A stretch of DNA of 64,000 bases from Paenibacillus taihuensis (lineage in GTDB: Bacteria > Bacillota > Bacilli > Paenibacillales > Paenibacillaceae). A program made the position numbers and the translations under genes. Location of the stretch: positions 62,001 to 126,000 of the forward strand of contig NZ_QTTN01000013.1 in NCBI RefSeq assembly GCF_003386535.1, read 5' to 3'. Shown here in pieces: positions 25,101 to 32,910 of the stretch (its first letter is position 1; the number at the start of each line of letters is the position of its first letter). Below the pieces are notes generated by a model. That model was not told the DNA's origin, ran no database searches, and saw only the letters and a program-made list of their open reading frames with translations.

Positions 25101-27849
25101 TCTGCCCTTTCCACACTTCTCCGCCCGTTCCCGCATCTTCCGTGAATTGGATCGACAAGCCGATATCGGCCCCGTTCGGATTGACCCACAGCTCTATGCC
25201 TGAGCTGCCCGACCAGTTCGCGCCGGAAACATTCTTCTCGAAGCCGCCCCAGCCTTGCTCCATATTCGTCTCGAGCTTCATCCCGTAGTTCCCCGAAGCC
25301 TTCGCATCGCCGCTGAGCGAGATTTGCAGCGCAGAACCGCTCGTATTGATCATGTAGGCGCTGCGCATATTCGTGCTCGAACCGCTGTAGCTCTCGAAAT
25401 CATCGATAATCGCCGACTTCGACAGGTCCGGCGGCGGATCAAGCTTCGCGCTGCCAATGCCGATGCGCAGCGAGCTCGCTTCCGGATTCCACGCCTGATC
25501 CTTGTAGCTGTCCGGCACGAGCGGGAACTCGAACTTCAAATACCGCGTACCCGAAGGAAGCTTATACGCCGTATATTCCGTCTTCGCCCAATACCCTTCG
25601 CCAGGTGTCGCCTTCTTCGCATAATCAGTTACCGCTGTATAGTTCGCGCCGTCCGCCGAGGCATAGAATGTGAAATCCGGCAGCACGAATTCATTCGGAT
25701 TCTGCCTCGCATACATGATGAATTGGAAGTAATTCATGTCCCCGTCCGCTTTGTACGTAAAGCTCTCATTCGTGTTCGACGTCCGATTGAGCCGCTTCTC
25801 GTCTCCCCCGAAAAAGTTAATGTTGTCCGATGCGAAACTGAGATTCGCCGTATGGCTATCCATCTTCAGGAAGTTGTTGAATTCGTCGGTTAGCACGCCG
25901 TCCGACACGGTTTGCCTGCGGATGGAATCCGGGAATGTCAGCCCGCTCCCATCGGTCGTGTAAGCGATCCGCACGTTCCCGAGCTCGCCGGCGCCAGCTG
26001 CTTCAGGGAACACGATGCGCACCGTGCGCGTGCCGTCCGGAAGCTGGCCTGTCGTGTAAGTACGTTTAACGTACGCGCCACTCGTTTCGTCGGCAGCCGA
26101 AGCGTTAAGTGGACTGTAGGTCGTGCCGTCCGGCGACGCCTCGATTGCAAAATTCGTCCCGGCCGCTGCAGCTGCGTCGAGATAGACGGTCGCCGTCAAT
26201 TGCGCTGCCGCAACCGGATTGCCTTCGCTATCCAACGGAAGCCCATAAGCTACGTATTGCGGCGATGAAGCAGGAAGCGCTTTCAGCCGGTTCCAGTCGT
26301 CACCGTGCCCGGCGGCATCCTTGGACGTAAACTCCAGATCCGTGCTGTAATCGTACATGCCGTCGTAATTGCGAATCGGATCAATGATTGCATGAGCCGC
26401 AGCGACAGGTCCGACGACATTCGAGTAGCCGGATTCGCCGCTGCCGTTAACCGCCTTTACCCGGTAGTAATAGGAAGTGCCCGATACAGCTGTCGTATCG
26501 TTCAAGAGCTGCGTTGCACTTGGAACAGCATCGTAGACTTGCGAGCCGACACTCGTCCATGGACCCGCCCCATTCTCCGCCCGCTCAACGGCATAGCTCG
26601 ACGCGCCGACGGAGCCTTTCCAGCCGATCGCCGATACCGAATCGATCGGCAGCAGCTCCGGCGCATCCGGCGCCGGAATCGGCGGAGGCGTATCGATGCC
26701 GCGGATCGCGAACGCCTTCGCACGCAGCGTCTGAAGCAGGTTCGTCTCGTCGAAGCCATTGCCCGACGGGAAGCCCGGCCATCGATAGGCGCCGTAGAAA
26801 ACGCCTCCGAACGTGGACTCCGTATGCGGGTAGAAGCCGCCGTCGCGGTTGTGATAGCGCAGGCTCCAGATCATCGCGCCGGAGGTGCCGTTATCGATGA
26901 CGCTGTCCAGCAGCTGACCGACTTGATCCGTCGGCTTGAAGCCGAATTCGCCGACGATGAATGGCTTCTTGCCTGCTGTTTTCGCTTTGTCCAAGTTGAC
27001 CTGCAGAGCGTAATCCGGATAGTGGTCCGGATAATAGTGGTTGGAGACAAGATCAATCGCATCGTCGCTCAGCGACGCGTCATCGATGCCATACTTGCCA
27101 TCCAGCACGAGATGATGGCTGTCGATGCTCTTGATATAGGAGGCGATATCATGCGTCCAAGTATGGGACGCCGGGACCAGCTCATTGCCGGTTTCCCATG
27201 CCAATATGGCCGGATCGTCTTTGTACGGGATGCCCGTATAAGTGTTCACGCGGTTCAGCACATAATTGATCGTCTGCTTGAAATCGCCGATCAGCTGGGA
27301 ATCGCTCCAGAACTGATCCTTGCCTTTCCCCCGGAAAGCCGCGTAGGAAGCGATGCCTCCCTGCCATTCGTATTGATCGACGAACGGCACAATAATGCGG
27401 ATGCCGTACTGGTTCGCCAGCTGGAGCTGCTTATCGAACGCCTTGAATACATTCTCGTCGAATTGCCCCGGGCCCATTACGGCCCGCTTCATATCCGGCG
27501 TATCATCCGGCTTATGCACGGAGAAGACATACGGGCGAGTAGCCGTCCCGCCGAGCTGGACAAGCGTCTTCATCGCATCCTCTTGCTCCCACGCATCCGG
27601 CGTCCGCCAGGAAATATCCTCGACCATGGATAGCGTCGGCACGTTAGCCGAAATGAAGCGGAACTCATCGGTGCCGTCCATCAGCTTGTCGCTATCGCGT
27701 GTAATATAGTGCGCAAACCCGCTTCCTGCGGGCACCTCCGCCTCGTCCGCATGTGCTCTGCCAGACGGCAGGACTGCGGCTGCCAGAGCCGAAACAACCA
27801 ACATGCCGGCCATTGCGGCCGACAATAATCTTCGCCCAATCACGATCAT
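22198..27849 (-). CDS. SLH-anchored multi-modular GH5-type glycanase with four CBM11-like modules
   Basis: 1883 residues. Signal peptide is about 1-35. Clan-A catalytic domain is about 45-385, with acid/base Glu223 (WETGNELVPAS) and nucleophile Glu301 (IVGEFGFKP), mannanase/GH5-like. FN3 is about 395-482. Two beta-sandwich modules are about 488-635 and 640-805. Four tandem CBM11-like modules begin near 813, 986, 1152 and 1320; each has a D-x-(F/Y)-(E/D)-x-Y start and ends in a DD or DE pair. A Gly/Asn/Asp linker is about 1490-1515, and three SLH domains are at about 1699-1750, 1761-1805 and 1825-1875. SLH domains hold the enzyme on the wall via pyruvylated polymers. It is last in the importer operon, 61 bp after the permease. 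Confidence 0.9.
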   Translation of the reverse strand: MIVIGRRLLSAAMAGMLVVSALAAAVLPSGRAHADEAEVPAGSGFAHYITRDSDKLMDGTDEFRFISANVPTLSMVEDISWRTPDAWEQEDAMKTLVQLGGTATRPYVFSVHKPDDTPDMKRAVMGPGQFDENVFKAFDKQLQLANQYGIRIIVPFVDQYEWQGGIASYAAFRGKGKDQFWSDSQLIGDFKQTINYVLNRVNTYTGIPYKDDPAILAWETGNELVPASHTWTHDIASYIKSIDSHHLVLDGKYGIDDASLSDDAIDLVSNHYYPDHYPDYALQVNLDKAKTAGKKPFIVGEFGFKPTDQVGQLLDSVIDNGTSGAMIWSLRYHNRDGGFYPHTESTFGGVFYGAYRWPGFPSGNGFDETNLLQTLRAKAFAIRGIDTPPPIPAPDAPELLPIDSVSAIGWKGSVGASSYAVERAENGAGPWTSVGSQVYDAVPSATQLLNDTTAVSGTSYYYRVKAVNGSGESGYSNVVGPVAAAHAIIDPIRNYDGMYDYSTDLEFTSKDAAGHGDDWNRLKALPASSPQYVAYGLPLDSEGNPVAAAQLTATVYLDAAAAAGTNFAIEASPDGTTYSPLNASAADETSGAYVKRTYTTGQLPDGTRTVRIVFPEAAGAGELGNVRIAYTTDGSGLTFPDSIRRQTVSDGVLTDEFNNFLKMDSHTANLSFASDNINFFGGDEKRLNRTSNTNESFTYKADGDMNYFQFIMYARQNPNEFVLPDFTFYASADGANYTAVTDYAKKATPGEGYWAKTEYTAYKLPSGTRYLKFEFPLVPDSYKDQAWNPEASSLRIGIGSAKLDPPPDLSKSAIIDDFESYSGSSTNMRSAYMINTSGSALQISLSGDAKASGNYGMKLETNMEQGWGGFEKNVSGANWSGSSGIELWVNPNGADIGLSIQFTEDAGTGGEVWKGQTRVSGSEPVHVKLPFSSFSIPDWWLNSHPSVGNRQPDLNGPVSAGIYLDGAAGAKTIYLDDFKLYRDPVVDRFESYGGDDAKLRAVYTPNASGDAVTLSLNQSEKHDGDYGMKLEYELTDAKGYAGITKNMQGVDWSGSSGISLWVKPDGANRGLTVQVREASGEYWEAKAKLSGTDGTELQIPFHTFRMPGWSALDNGKLDVNAISEFSIYLDKGDSPAGSGSILFDSITAAPIGTIDNFEFYQGNSDAAFAAYIANASGDSAVVSLSSEQKSEGRYGMKLSYALTEGKGYAGVTRQLGRMNWSAAGNALQLQLVPDGSGRLFTVQFKEADGDTWESRLDLTGTTAKQETLPFSGFGRSIWSTGDGVMDLTAVAEYSLYINTGSAEPGNGAVVVDDVKLATVPVLDSYDYYDEGTELIASRSYSSNPWGGTVTLYPNAEHKLAGKYGLKYTYELPDASRNFAGITKTLGSMSWSEYDGLKLWLIPDGSGRKLTIQFKEPDGETWESYVPLNGTAPVKLALPLSGFVHAPWNNTGNGTLDLGSISEFSFYVNQGDGQLGTGVLYFDEVGLYKGDAYPGDDGDDNGSGGNGGNGGNGQPQQNAPLLISGDNLAVSGNTAVIQPDSGQEVRIADGVANRLDGHQLKVTVGGAALLLSPQWLKLADAQSPSQSQLSLKLTTQSSADVKLPGNGREHWQTAGDVVRLDLPELKESGSPFDRMRNDHAKLELAYDRNADSSQLGIYRYDEKSGSWVYVGGRVDAEAGVITASIDQPGEYAVLAFSKTYNDVPEQHWAYTSISQLTSRHALEGVSETDFAPGATVTRAQFIAMLIRSLGSSGTNASQAAQDKWYAPIMEEAVKAGLVQGHGDGKYAPEAQISRQEMAVLLMRFRGLLSGMDSAQADNGGLSKSAFTDDSAIAKWALGAVHEAAADGILQGNNNEFRPAATATRAEAAAAIIRLLNRMEFEFHR

Positions 27850-27910
27850 CCCTCGAATAACCCTCCTATGAAGTCAATTCAAGCAGGTAATAGCGATGAT
27901 GTCGGACCGT

Positions 27911-28795
27911 CTATTTTACCGAGCCGCTCACGATGCCAGAGAAGATATATTGCTGCAGCAGCAGATAGAGAATGACGGTCGGTATAAGTACAATGAGAAG
28001 CGCCGCGCAGATGAGATTCCATTCCGCGCTGTTGACGCCGGCGAACTTCATGAGCGTCGTCGACACGACACCGAGCTTCTCCGCCGGCATGTATAGATAA
28101 GGAATGTACATATCGTTGTAGATACTGATGCTCTTCAAGATGACGACCGTCGCCGTAGCCGGAGCAAGCAGCGGGAAAATGATTGCTCTGTAAATGTAGA
28201 ACAGGCTCGCACCTTCCATCATCGCGCTCTCGTCCAGGTCATACGGAATCGTACGGATAAACTGCAGGTACAGATAGATTTGCATCACGTCCGTACCCAA
28301 GTAGAGCAGAATCGGTGCAAAATGCGTATTGAACAGGTGCAAATGCTGAATCACGGAGAAGGTCGCCACCTGCGTCGTCACCGAAGGAATGAGCGTAGCC
28401 GCCACATAAGCGCCCATAATGTAAGGCTTAAGCTTAAACTGAAACCGGCCAAGCGCGTATGCGGTCATCGTGCCGAGAGCAACGTTACCAGCCAGTGATG
28501 CAACCATGATGATTCCGGTGTTGCCAAATGCGCGCCCCATGTGAGACAGCTCCAGCACGCGGCTGAAGTTCTGCCAATCCAGGAAGCTGTGCGGCCAGTC
28601 GAATACGCCCGAATTCGCGTATTCCTCGCTGCCCTTGAACGCATTAAGCAGAACGACGTATGGCGGGAAAAGGACAACGAATACCCCGATCAGGAGAATC
28701 GCGTAGACCAGCGCATGCCTCATCCCTTCAGGCGACAGAAAAGCGCGTCTTCGCAGCGACGTCGTGCCGGCGGTTTCTCTAAGTTCCACTCTCAT
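27911..28795 (-). CDS. Carbohydrate ABC transporter permease, MalG/AraQ type
   Basis: 294 residues, six membrane helices. The EAA-loop is DLDESAMMEGASLFYIYRA followed by IIFPLLAP, close to the usual EAAxxDGA pattern with Met replacing Asp. ATG 28795 is preceded by AAGGAG 6 nt upstream, inside the end of the upstream permease gene (3 bp between genes). With the 28799 permease it forms the membrane channel of an oligosaccharide importer fed by the 29829 binding protein. No ATPase gene is present, as usual for this class, which shares a multi-task MsmX-type ATPase encoded elsewhere. Confidence 0.92.
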   Translation of the reverse strand: MRVELRETAGTTSLRRRAFLSPEGMRHALVYAILLIGVFVVLFPPYVVLLNAFKGSEEYANSGVFDWPHSFLDWQNFSRVLELSHMGRAFGNTGIIMVASLAGNVALGTMTAYALGRFQFKLKPYIMGAYVAATLIPSVTTQVATFSVIQHLHLFNTHFAPILLYLGTDVMQIYLYLQFIRTIPYDLDESAMMEGASLFYIYRAIIFPLLAPATATVVILKSISIYNDMYIPYLYMPAEKLGVVSTTLMKFAGVNSAEWNLICAALLIVLIPTVILYLLLQQYIFSGIVSGSVK

Positions 28796-28798
28796 GCT

Positions 28799-29686
28799 CT
28801 ACTCCTTTTCCCCGCGCAAGATCACTTTTCGCTGGATGGTGATGACTGCGACGACGATCGCCAGCAGTACGACGCCCATTGCCGAAGCGAGGCCGTAATT
28901 GTTGAAATTGAACGCGGTCTGCACCGTCTTCGTCACGAACGTTTCGCTGGCGCCGGCCGGTCCGCCCTTCGTCATGACAAACGGCAAATCGAATACTTCG
29001 AGCGCGCCCGATACGGTGAGCAGCATGCTCAGCTCAAGAATGCGCCTGATGCTAGGCAGCGTAATGTAGCGCAGCGCTTGGAACCGGCTTGCCCCGTCGA
29101 TCTTCGAAGCTTCATATAAATCTTCTGGAATCGACTGCAGCGCGCCGATATAAATGACCATATTAAAGCCCATGAATTTCCACATCGATATAAAAGCAAG
29201 CGAGATGTTCACGACATGCTTGTTGCCAAGCCAGCTCGTGATCAGCCCTTCCAACCCAAGCGCCGTCAGCAGGACATTGAGCGAGCCGTTCTGCGCATCG
29301 AACACATAGGTGAACATATAGGCGATCGCGACACTGTTCAAGATGTAGGGCAGGAACAGAACGATGCGAAAAGCATTTCGTCCTCTAAGCCGCCGGCTCA
29401 GCAGCAGCGCGAAGAAGAGAGCGAGGATGTTCTGCACAATGCCGCCGATAAAATAAGCGAGGTTATGCGAGAGCACGCCGAATATTTCGCGGTTCTCGAA
29501 GATTTCCTTGTAATTCGCCATCCCCACCCAAGGCTTATCCGGGCTATAGCCGTCCCATGACGTGAAGGAGAGCCATACGAGATAGAGCGCCGGGTAGAAA
29601 GAGAAGGCCGCCAAGAGGAGCAGCGGCAGGAATAGAAACGAGCTGATAATGAGCATTCGCTGCACGTTGTAGCTTAAGGAGAACAT
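28799..29686 (-). CDS. Carbohydrate ABC transporter permease, MalF/UgpA type
   Basis: 295 residues with six helices. The EAA-loop is EDLYEASKIDGASRFQALR followed by ITLPSIRR. The C-terminal region KGGPAGASETFVTKTVQTAF is the conserved periplasmic-side segment of this subfamily. AAGGGAT precedes ATG 29686. It sits between the binding-protein gene (142 bp away, with a stem-loop in the gap) and the second permease. It is probably specific for the oligosaccharides released by the SLH-anchored GH5 enzyme of the same operon. Confidence 0.92.
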   Translation of the reverse strand: MFSLSYNVQRMLIISSFLFLPLLLLAAFSFYPALYLVWLSFTSWDGYSPDKPWVGMANYKEIFENREIFGVLSHNLAYFIGGIVQNILALFFALLLSRRLRGRNAFRIVLFLPYILNSVAIAYMFTYVFDAQNGSLNVLLTALGLEGLITSWLGNKHVVNISLAFISMWKFMGFNMVIYIGALQSIPEDLYEASKIDGASRFQALRYITLPSIRRILELSMLLTVSGALEVFDLPFVMTKGGPAGASETFVTKTVQTAFNFNNYGLASAMGVVLLAIVVAVITIQRKVILRGEKE

Positions 29687-29778
29687 ACCGATATCCCTTC
29701 TTTACTCGGAGCTTGTGGTGCTTATGGAGCTTGTAACCGCGGTTGCAGAGCTTGCAGAACGGTTTGCAGGTATACGAA

Positions 29779-29813
29779 GGGCGGGAAGCTTCCTTAACTG
29801 GCGCCGCCCGCCC
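29779..29813 (-). promoter_or_regulatory. Stem-loop between binding-protein and permease genes
   Basis: GGGCGGG (29779-29785, plus) pairs with CCCGCCC (29807-29813). There is no T-run on either strand, so it is not a classic terminator. Such hairpins after binding-protein genes can protect the upstream mRNA and give more binding protein than permease. The rest of the gap 29687-29778 holds GAGCTTG-like short repeats only. Confidence 0.5.
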
Positions 29814-29828
29814 CTCGCGAATGAAAGG

Positions 29829-31208
29829 TTATTTGCTTACTGCTTTGCGGGCATCTGCCCACTTCTTGTTGTAGCTGTCGAATACCGATTTGATATCGTC
29901 GCCCATCACGGCATCTTGCGCGAACGCGCTTGTGTCGAACTGCATTTTGTTCGCGATTGCCAGGTAGTCGTCGTTCTCCGCTTGCATCTCGATCGTCTTC
30001 GGATTCATCGCCATGAAGTCAGCCAACTGCTTCAGCGCCGGTTGCTTGCTCTTCAGCACCGGGATGAAGCCTGAGAAATCGTCGAAGCCGGACTCTTCGG
30101 TAAACCATTTCAGCGCTGCCTTAGCTGCTGCTTGATTCTCGCTCTTCTTGCTGATGCCGATGAAGTAGTCGGATGCGAGCACTGCTTTTGCCTCGCCTGT
30201 ATTGTCAATTGGCATTGGGAAGAAGCCGATATCGTCTGCTGCCGCGCCATTGTCGATAACTTGGTTCACAACCCAGTTGCCAAGGAGATACATCGCTGTT
30301 TTGCCCGTAGCGACGTCTTTCTTCGAGCCTTCCCAATTCGTGGACATGAGGTCTTTCTCCGTGTAGCCCTTGTCGACCATCGTCTTCAGAATCGAGAACA
30401 CTTTAAAGTGCGGACCGTCCACTGCAAAAGGCGCATCCTGCGTTGCCATCGTATTATGCAGCGCTGCGTCACCAGCAACGAGGAATGCCTCTTGATCCCA
30501 GCCGTACAGCGGCCACTTGTCCTTGAAGTTCGTCGCCATCGGAACGATGCCCTTCGCCTTCAGCTTCTCGCAGTCTGCGAGGAATTCGTCCAGCGTCTTC
30601 GGCACGTCGGTAATGCCGGCTTCCGCGAATGCCTTCTTGTTGTACGTTACGCCCATCGCCGCGCTGCCGGAGGAGATCGCGTACAGCTTGCCATCCTGCG
30701 AGCGGTTGTCTTTGAAGTAGATCTGATCGTTCAGACCAAGGTCATCGAGCGGCGAGAAGAACGTCGGCAGGTCGGAGTTCTTCACCGTACCTGGGATTAG
30801 CAGGATATCAGGAAGCTCATTGGAAGCCATCCGGATCTTGATCGTCTGGTCGTAATCCTTGATCGCTTCGAATTCGAGCGTCGCATTCGGATATTTCGTA
30901 TGAAACTGCTCGGAGTATTCCTTCAGCTTCGTCTCTACAAGATCGGTCCGGTTGATCGCGAATACGACCTTGCCTTTGACGTCGTCTGCAGGAGCGGCAT
31001 CCGTGCTGGAGTCTGCGGCATTCGTTGTGCTCGCATTGTCTGTACTGTCGTTCGTCGCCGCCTTGCCGTTATTTGTCGTCGACGCATTCGTGCTGTTGCT
31101 GCTCTCATTCGCATTGTTGTCGCTGCCGCATGCGGACAGCATAGCCGTCATCAGGACAGCCGTAGATAGTAAAGCAACCGATTTCTTCAAAATCTGATTC
31201 CCCCTCAT
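29829..31208 (-). CDS. Extracellular sugar-binding lipoprotein of an ABC importer
   Basis: 459 residues. Lipoprotein signal with MTAMLSAC and Cys27. A long Asn/Ser/Thr/Ala/Asp linker (about 28-75) is followed by a family-1 solute-binding fold: KVVFAINRTDLVETKLKEYSEQF, MASNELPDILLIP, GKTAMYLLGNWV. It captures oligosaccharide outside the membrane and delivers it to the two downstream permeases. It is the first gene after the kinase/regulator pair; the 76-bp gap holds a TATAAT -10 (31246-31251) and a perfect cre site. AGAGGG lies about 12 nt before ATG 31208, rather far. Substrate is inferred from the linked glycanase. Confidence 0.92.
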   Translation of the reverse strand: MRGNQILKKSVALLSTAVLMTAMLSACGSDNNANESSNSTNASTTNNGKAATNDSTDNASTTNAADSSTDAAPADDVKGKVVFAINRTDLVETKLKEYSEQFHTKYPNATLEFEAIKDYDQTIKIRMASNELPDILLIPGTVKNSDLPTFFSPLDDLGLNDQIYFKDNRSQDGKLYAISSGSAAMGVTYNKKAFAEAGITDVPKTLDEFLADCEKLKAKGIVPMATNFKDKWPLYGWDQEAFLVAGDAALHNTMATQDAPFAVDGPHFKVFSILKTMVDKGYTEKDLMSTNWEGSKKDVATGKTAMYLLGNWVVNQVIDNGAAADDIGFFPMPIDNTGEAKAVLASDYFIGISKKSENQAAAKAALKWFTEESGFDDFSGFIPVLKSKQPALKQLADFMAMNPKTIEMQAENDDYLAIANKMQFDTSAFAQDAVMGDDIKSVFDSYNKKWADARKAVSK

Positions 31209-31225
31209 CGATTATGAATCCCTCT

Positions 31226-31251
31226 TGTTATCGCTTACAAGGTCGATTATA
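31226..31251 (-). promoter_or_regulatory. Promoter -10 with overlapping CcpA (cre) site
   Basis: Minus strand: TATAAT at 31251-31246 and, 6 bp downstream, TGTAAGCGATAACA (31239-31226), which fits the cre consensus TGNAARCGNWWWCA at all 14 positions. The site would cover about +1 to +14 of the transcript. No good -35 lies 16-18 bp upstream (TAGGAA), consistent with need for the YesN-type activator. Confidence 0.75.
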
Positions 31252-31284
31252 GGGAATCCGAAAGCGCATTCCTATGCAGTGGAT

Positions 31285-32904
31285 TTATGTTTCTTGCACT
31301 CTGTTTGGTACTTGATTTCGGAATTCCTTCGGCGTCGTACCGACCATTTTCTTGAACAATCGATTGAAATACATGGCGTCGGCATACCCGACCAGCTCGC
31401 CAATCTCATAGACTTTCAGATCCAGCCGCTCCCGCAGCAGCTCCTTCGCCTTGGCGATACGCAGCGACAGCAGGTACTGGGTGATGGTCTGTCCCGTCTC
31501 CTGTTTGAACAAGGTGGACAGATAACTCGGGTTCAGATATACCTTCTCGGAGAGCTCCGTCAGCTCGATCTCTCTCGTGTAATCGTTCTGAATCGCCTGC
31601 TTCACCGTCTCGATCAGCCGGTTTGGCGGAGCAGTGCGCTTGCTGGCGAGATGCGTGAACGCATCATCCAACAAGCTGCCTAGCCAATGCCGCAGCTCAT
31701 CCAGTGTGAACGGCAGCGTTGCCGCTTGATAGAAATTAAATCCTGGCTTCGTCAGCCGCGACACTTCCTCCCCGAAGCCGTCACAGCGCAGTGCTGCGAC
31801 GAACAGGACGTTGCCGGCAAGGTGAACCACCTCATCGTAAGGCGGCTTCGTCCGCGCGAGCTCTTCGAACAGGCGGCGCAGCGCGCTGCGCACCGCTTCC
31901 GGATCGGCATGCTCGAAGGCCGTTCCCAGCTCGGTGTCGAGCAGCTGCGCAATGCGCTCGCTATCGAGGTAGCCCCGCACAGCTTCGCCGAATATCGTTA
32001 CCGGCTCCATGTCCGGCCAGTAGAAATGGGAGAGCGATGCTTCCAGCGCCTCGGAGTATGCCTGCGGAAGCGATTGTAAATTCGCGCACGGCTTACTTAT
32101 GCCAATCACGAGGCTGCTTGCCCCGTCTCTGGTCTCCATCAACAGCTCATAGCCGAACCTCTTGACCTCCCCGGTCGCAGTGCCGCGCAGCAGAACCGCG
32201 GCAAGCCGTTCTCCGATCACGGTACAAGCTGTTTGCTGCAGCAGCTTGCCGCGCAGCACGGCAAGGAGCCGCTCATGCGCATGAGAATCCGAGGAGCGCA
32301 GCGCAAGAACGGCATAGCCTGCACCTTCCGAGCCGTCCGAGCCATCCGCTTCATCCACGCGTCCCGCTTCTGCCTCGCTTAGCAAACCATGAGCGCGAGC
32401 CAGCTCCAGCGCCTGCGTTTCTTCCAGCTCGCCGAGCAGCAGCCGGCGCAGCGCATCCTCCTTCGCCATCAGGTCGCTCCATCGCGCCTTGCGCCACAGC
32501 TCCATCTCCCGCTCGTTCTCCATCCGCTCGCGTCCAAGCTCTGCTGCGATCTGGTCGAGATTGCGCAGCAGCTCTTTTTTATCAACGGGCTTAATCAAAT
32601 AATCGTTCACGCCGTATAGAATCGCTTTGCGCGCGTAATCGAAATCGTTGTATCCGCTTAGAATGACGCAGCGCACATGCGGTCGCTTCTCCTTCAACAG
32701 CTCGATAAAACGCAGCCCGTCCATGTACGGCATCTTTATATCCGTGATGACAAGATCCGGCTCCTGCCTCGCCAAGTGCAGCAGCGCATCCTCGCCGTTG
32801 CCGTAGCTGCCGACGATCTGGCAGTCCTCTCTTGCTTTAAGAATCATTTTCTCAAGGCCGATCCGAATCGTCTCTTCATCGTCAATGATCATAATGCGCA
32901 GCAT
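31285..32904 (-). CDS. Response regulator with AraC-type DNA-binding domain, YesN family
   Basis: 539 residues. Receiver MLRIMIIDDEETIRIGL with Asp55 (VITDIKMPYMDG) and Lys105 (YLIKPVD). The middle region about 130-430 has no named domain. The C-terminal AraC double helix-turn-helix is about 435-530 (YLNPSYLSTLFKQETGQT; GYADAMYFNRLFKKMVGTTP). It starts 6 bp after the kinase stop with AGAGAGG inside the kinase end, so the two are cotranscribed. It is the likely activator of the downstream binding protein-permease-glycanase genes. Confidence 0.94.
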   Translation of the reverse strand: MLRIMIIDDEETIRIGLEKMILKAREDCQIVGSYGNGEDALLHLARQEPDLVITDIKMPYMDGLRFIELLKEKRPHVRCVILSGYNDFDYARKAILYGVNDYLIKPVDKKELLRNLDQIAAELGRERMENEREMELWRKARWSDLMAKEDALRRLLLGELEETQALELARAHGLLSEAEAGRVDEADGSDGSEGAGYAVLALRSSDSHAHERLLAVLRGKLLQQTACTVIGERLAAVLLRGTATGEVKRFGYELLMETRDGASSLVIGISKPCANLQSLPQAYSEALEASLSHFYWPDMEPVTIFGEAVRGYLDSERIAQLLDTELGTAFEHADPEAVRSALRRLFEELARTKPPYDEVVHLAGNVLFVAALRCDGFGEEVSRLTKPGFNFYQAATLPFTLDELRHWLGSLLDDAFTHLASKRTAPPNRLIETVKQAIQNDYTREIELTELSEKVYLNPSYLSTLFKQETGQTITQYLLSLRIAKAKELLRERLDLKVYEIGELVGYADAMYFNRLFKKMVGTTPKEFRNQVPNRVQET

Positions 32905-32910
32905 GAGCCA

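Noticed and set aside
26305-27633. 442-codon frame antisense to the SLH-anchored glycanase
   Set aside because: The opposite strand encodes a clear catalytic domain; this frame is Arg/Ala/Ile-rich with no recognisable motif.
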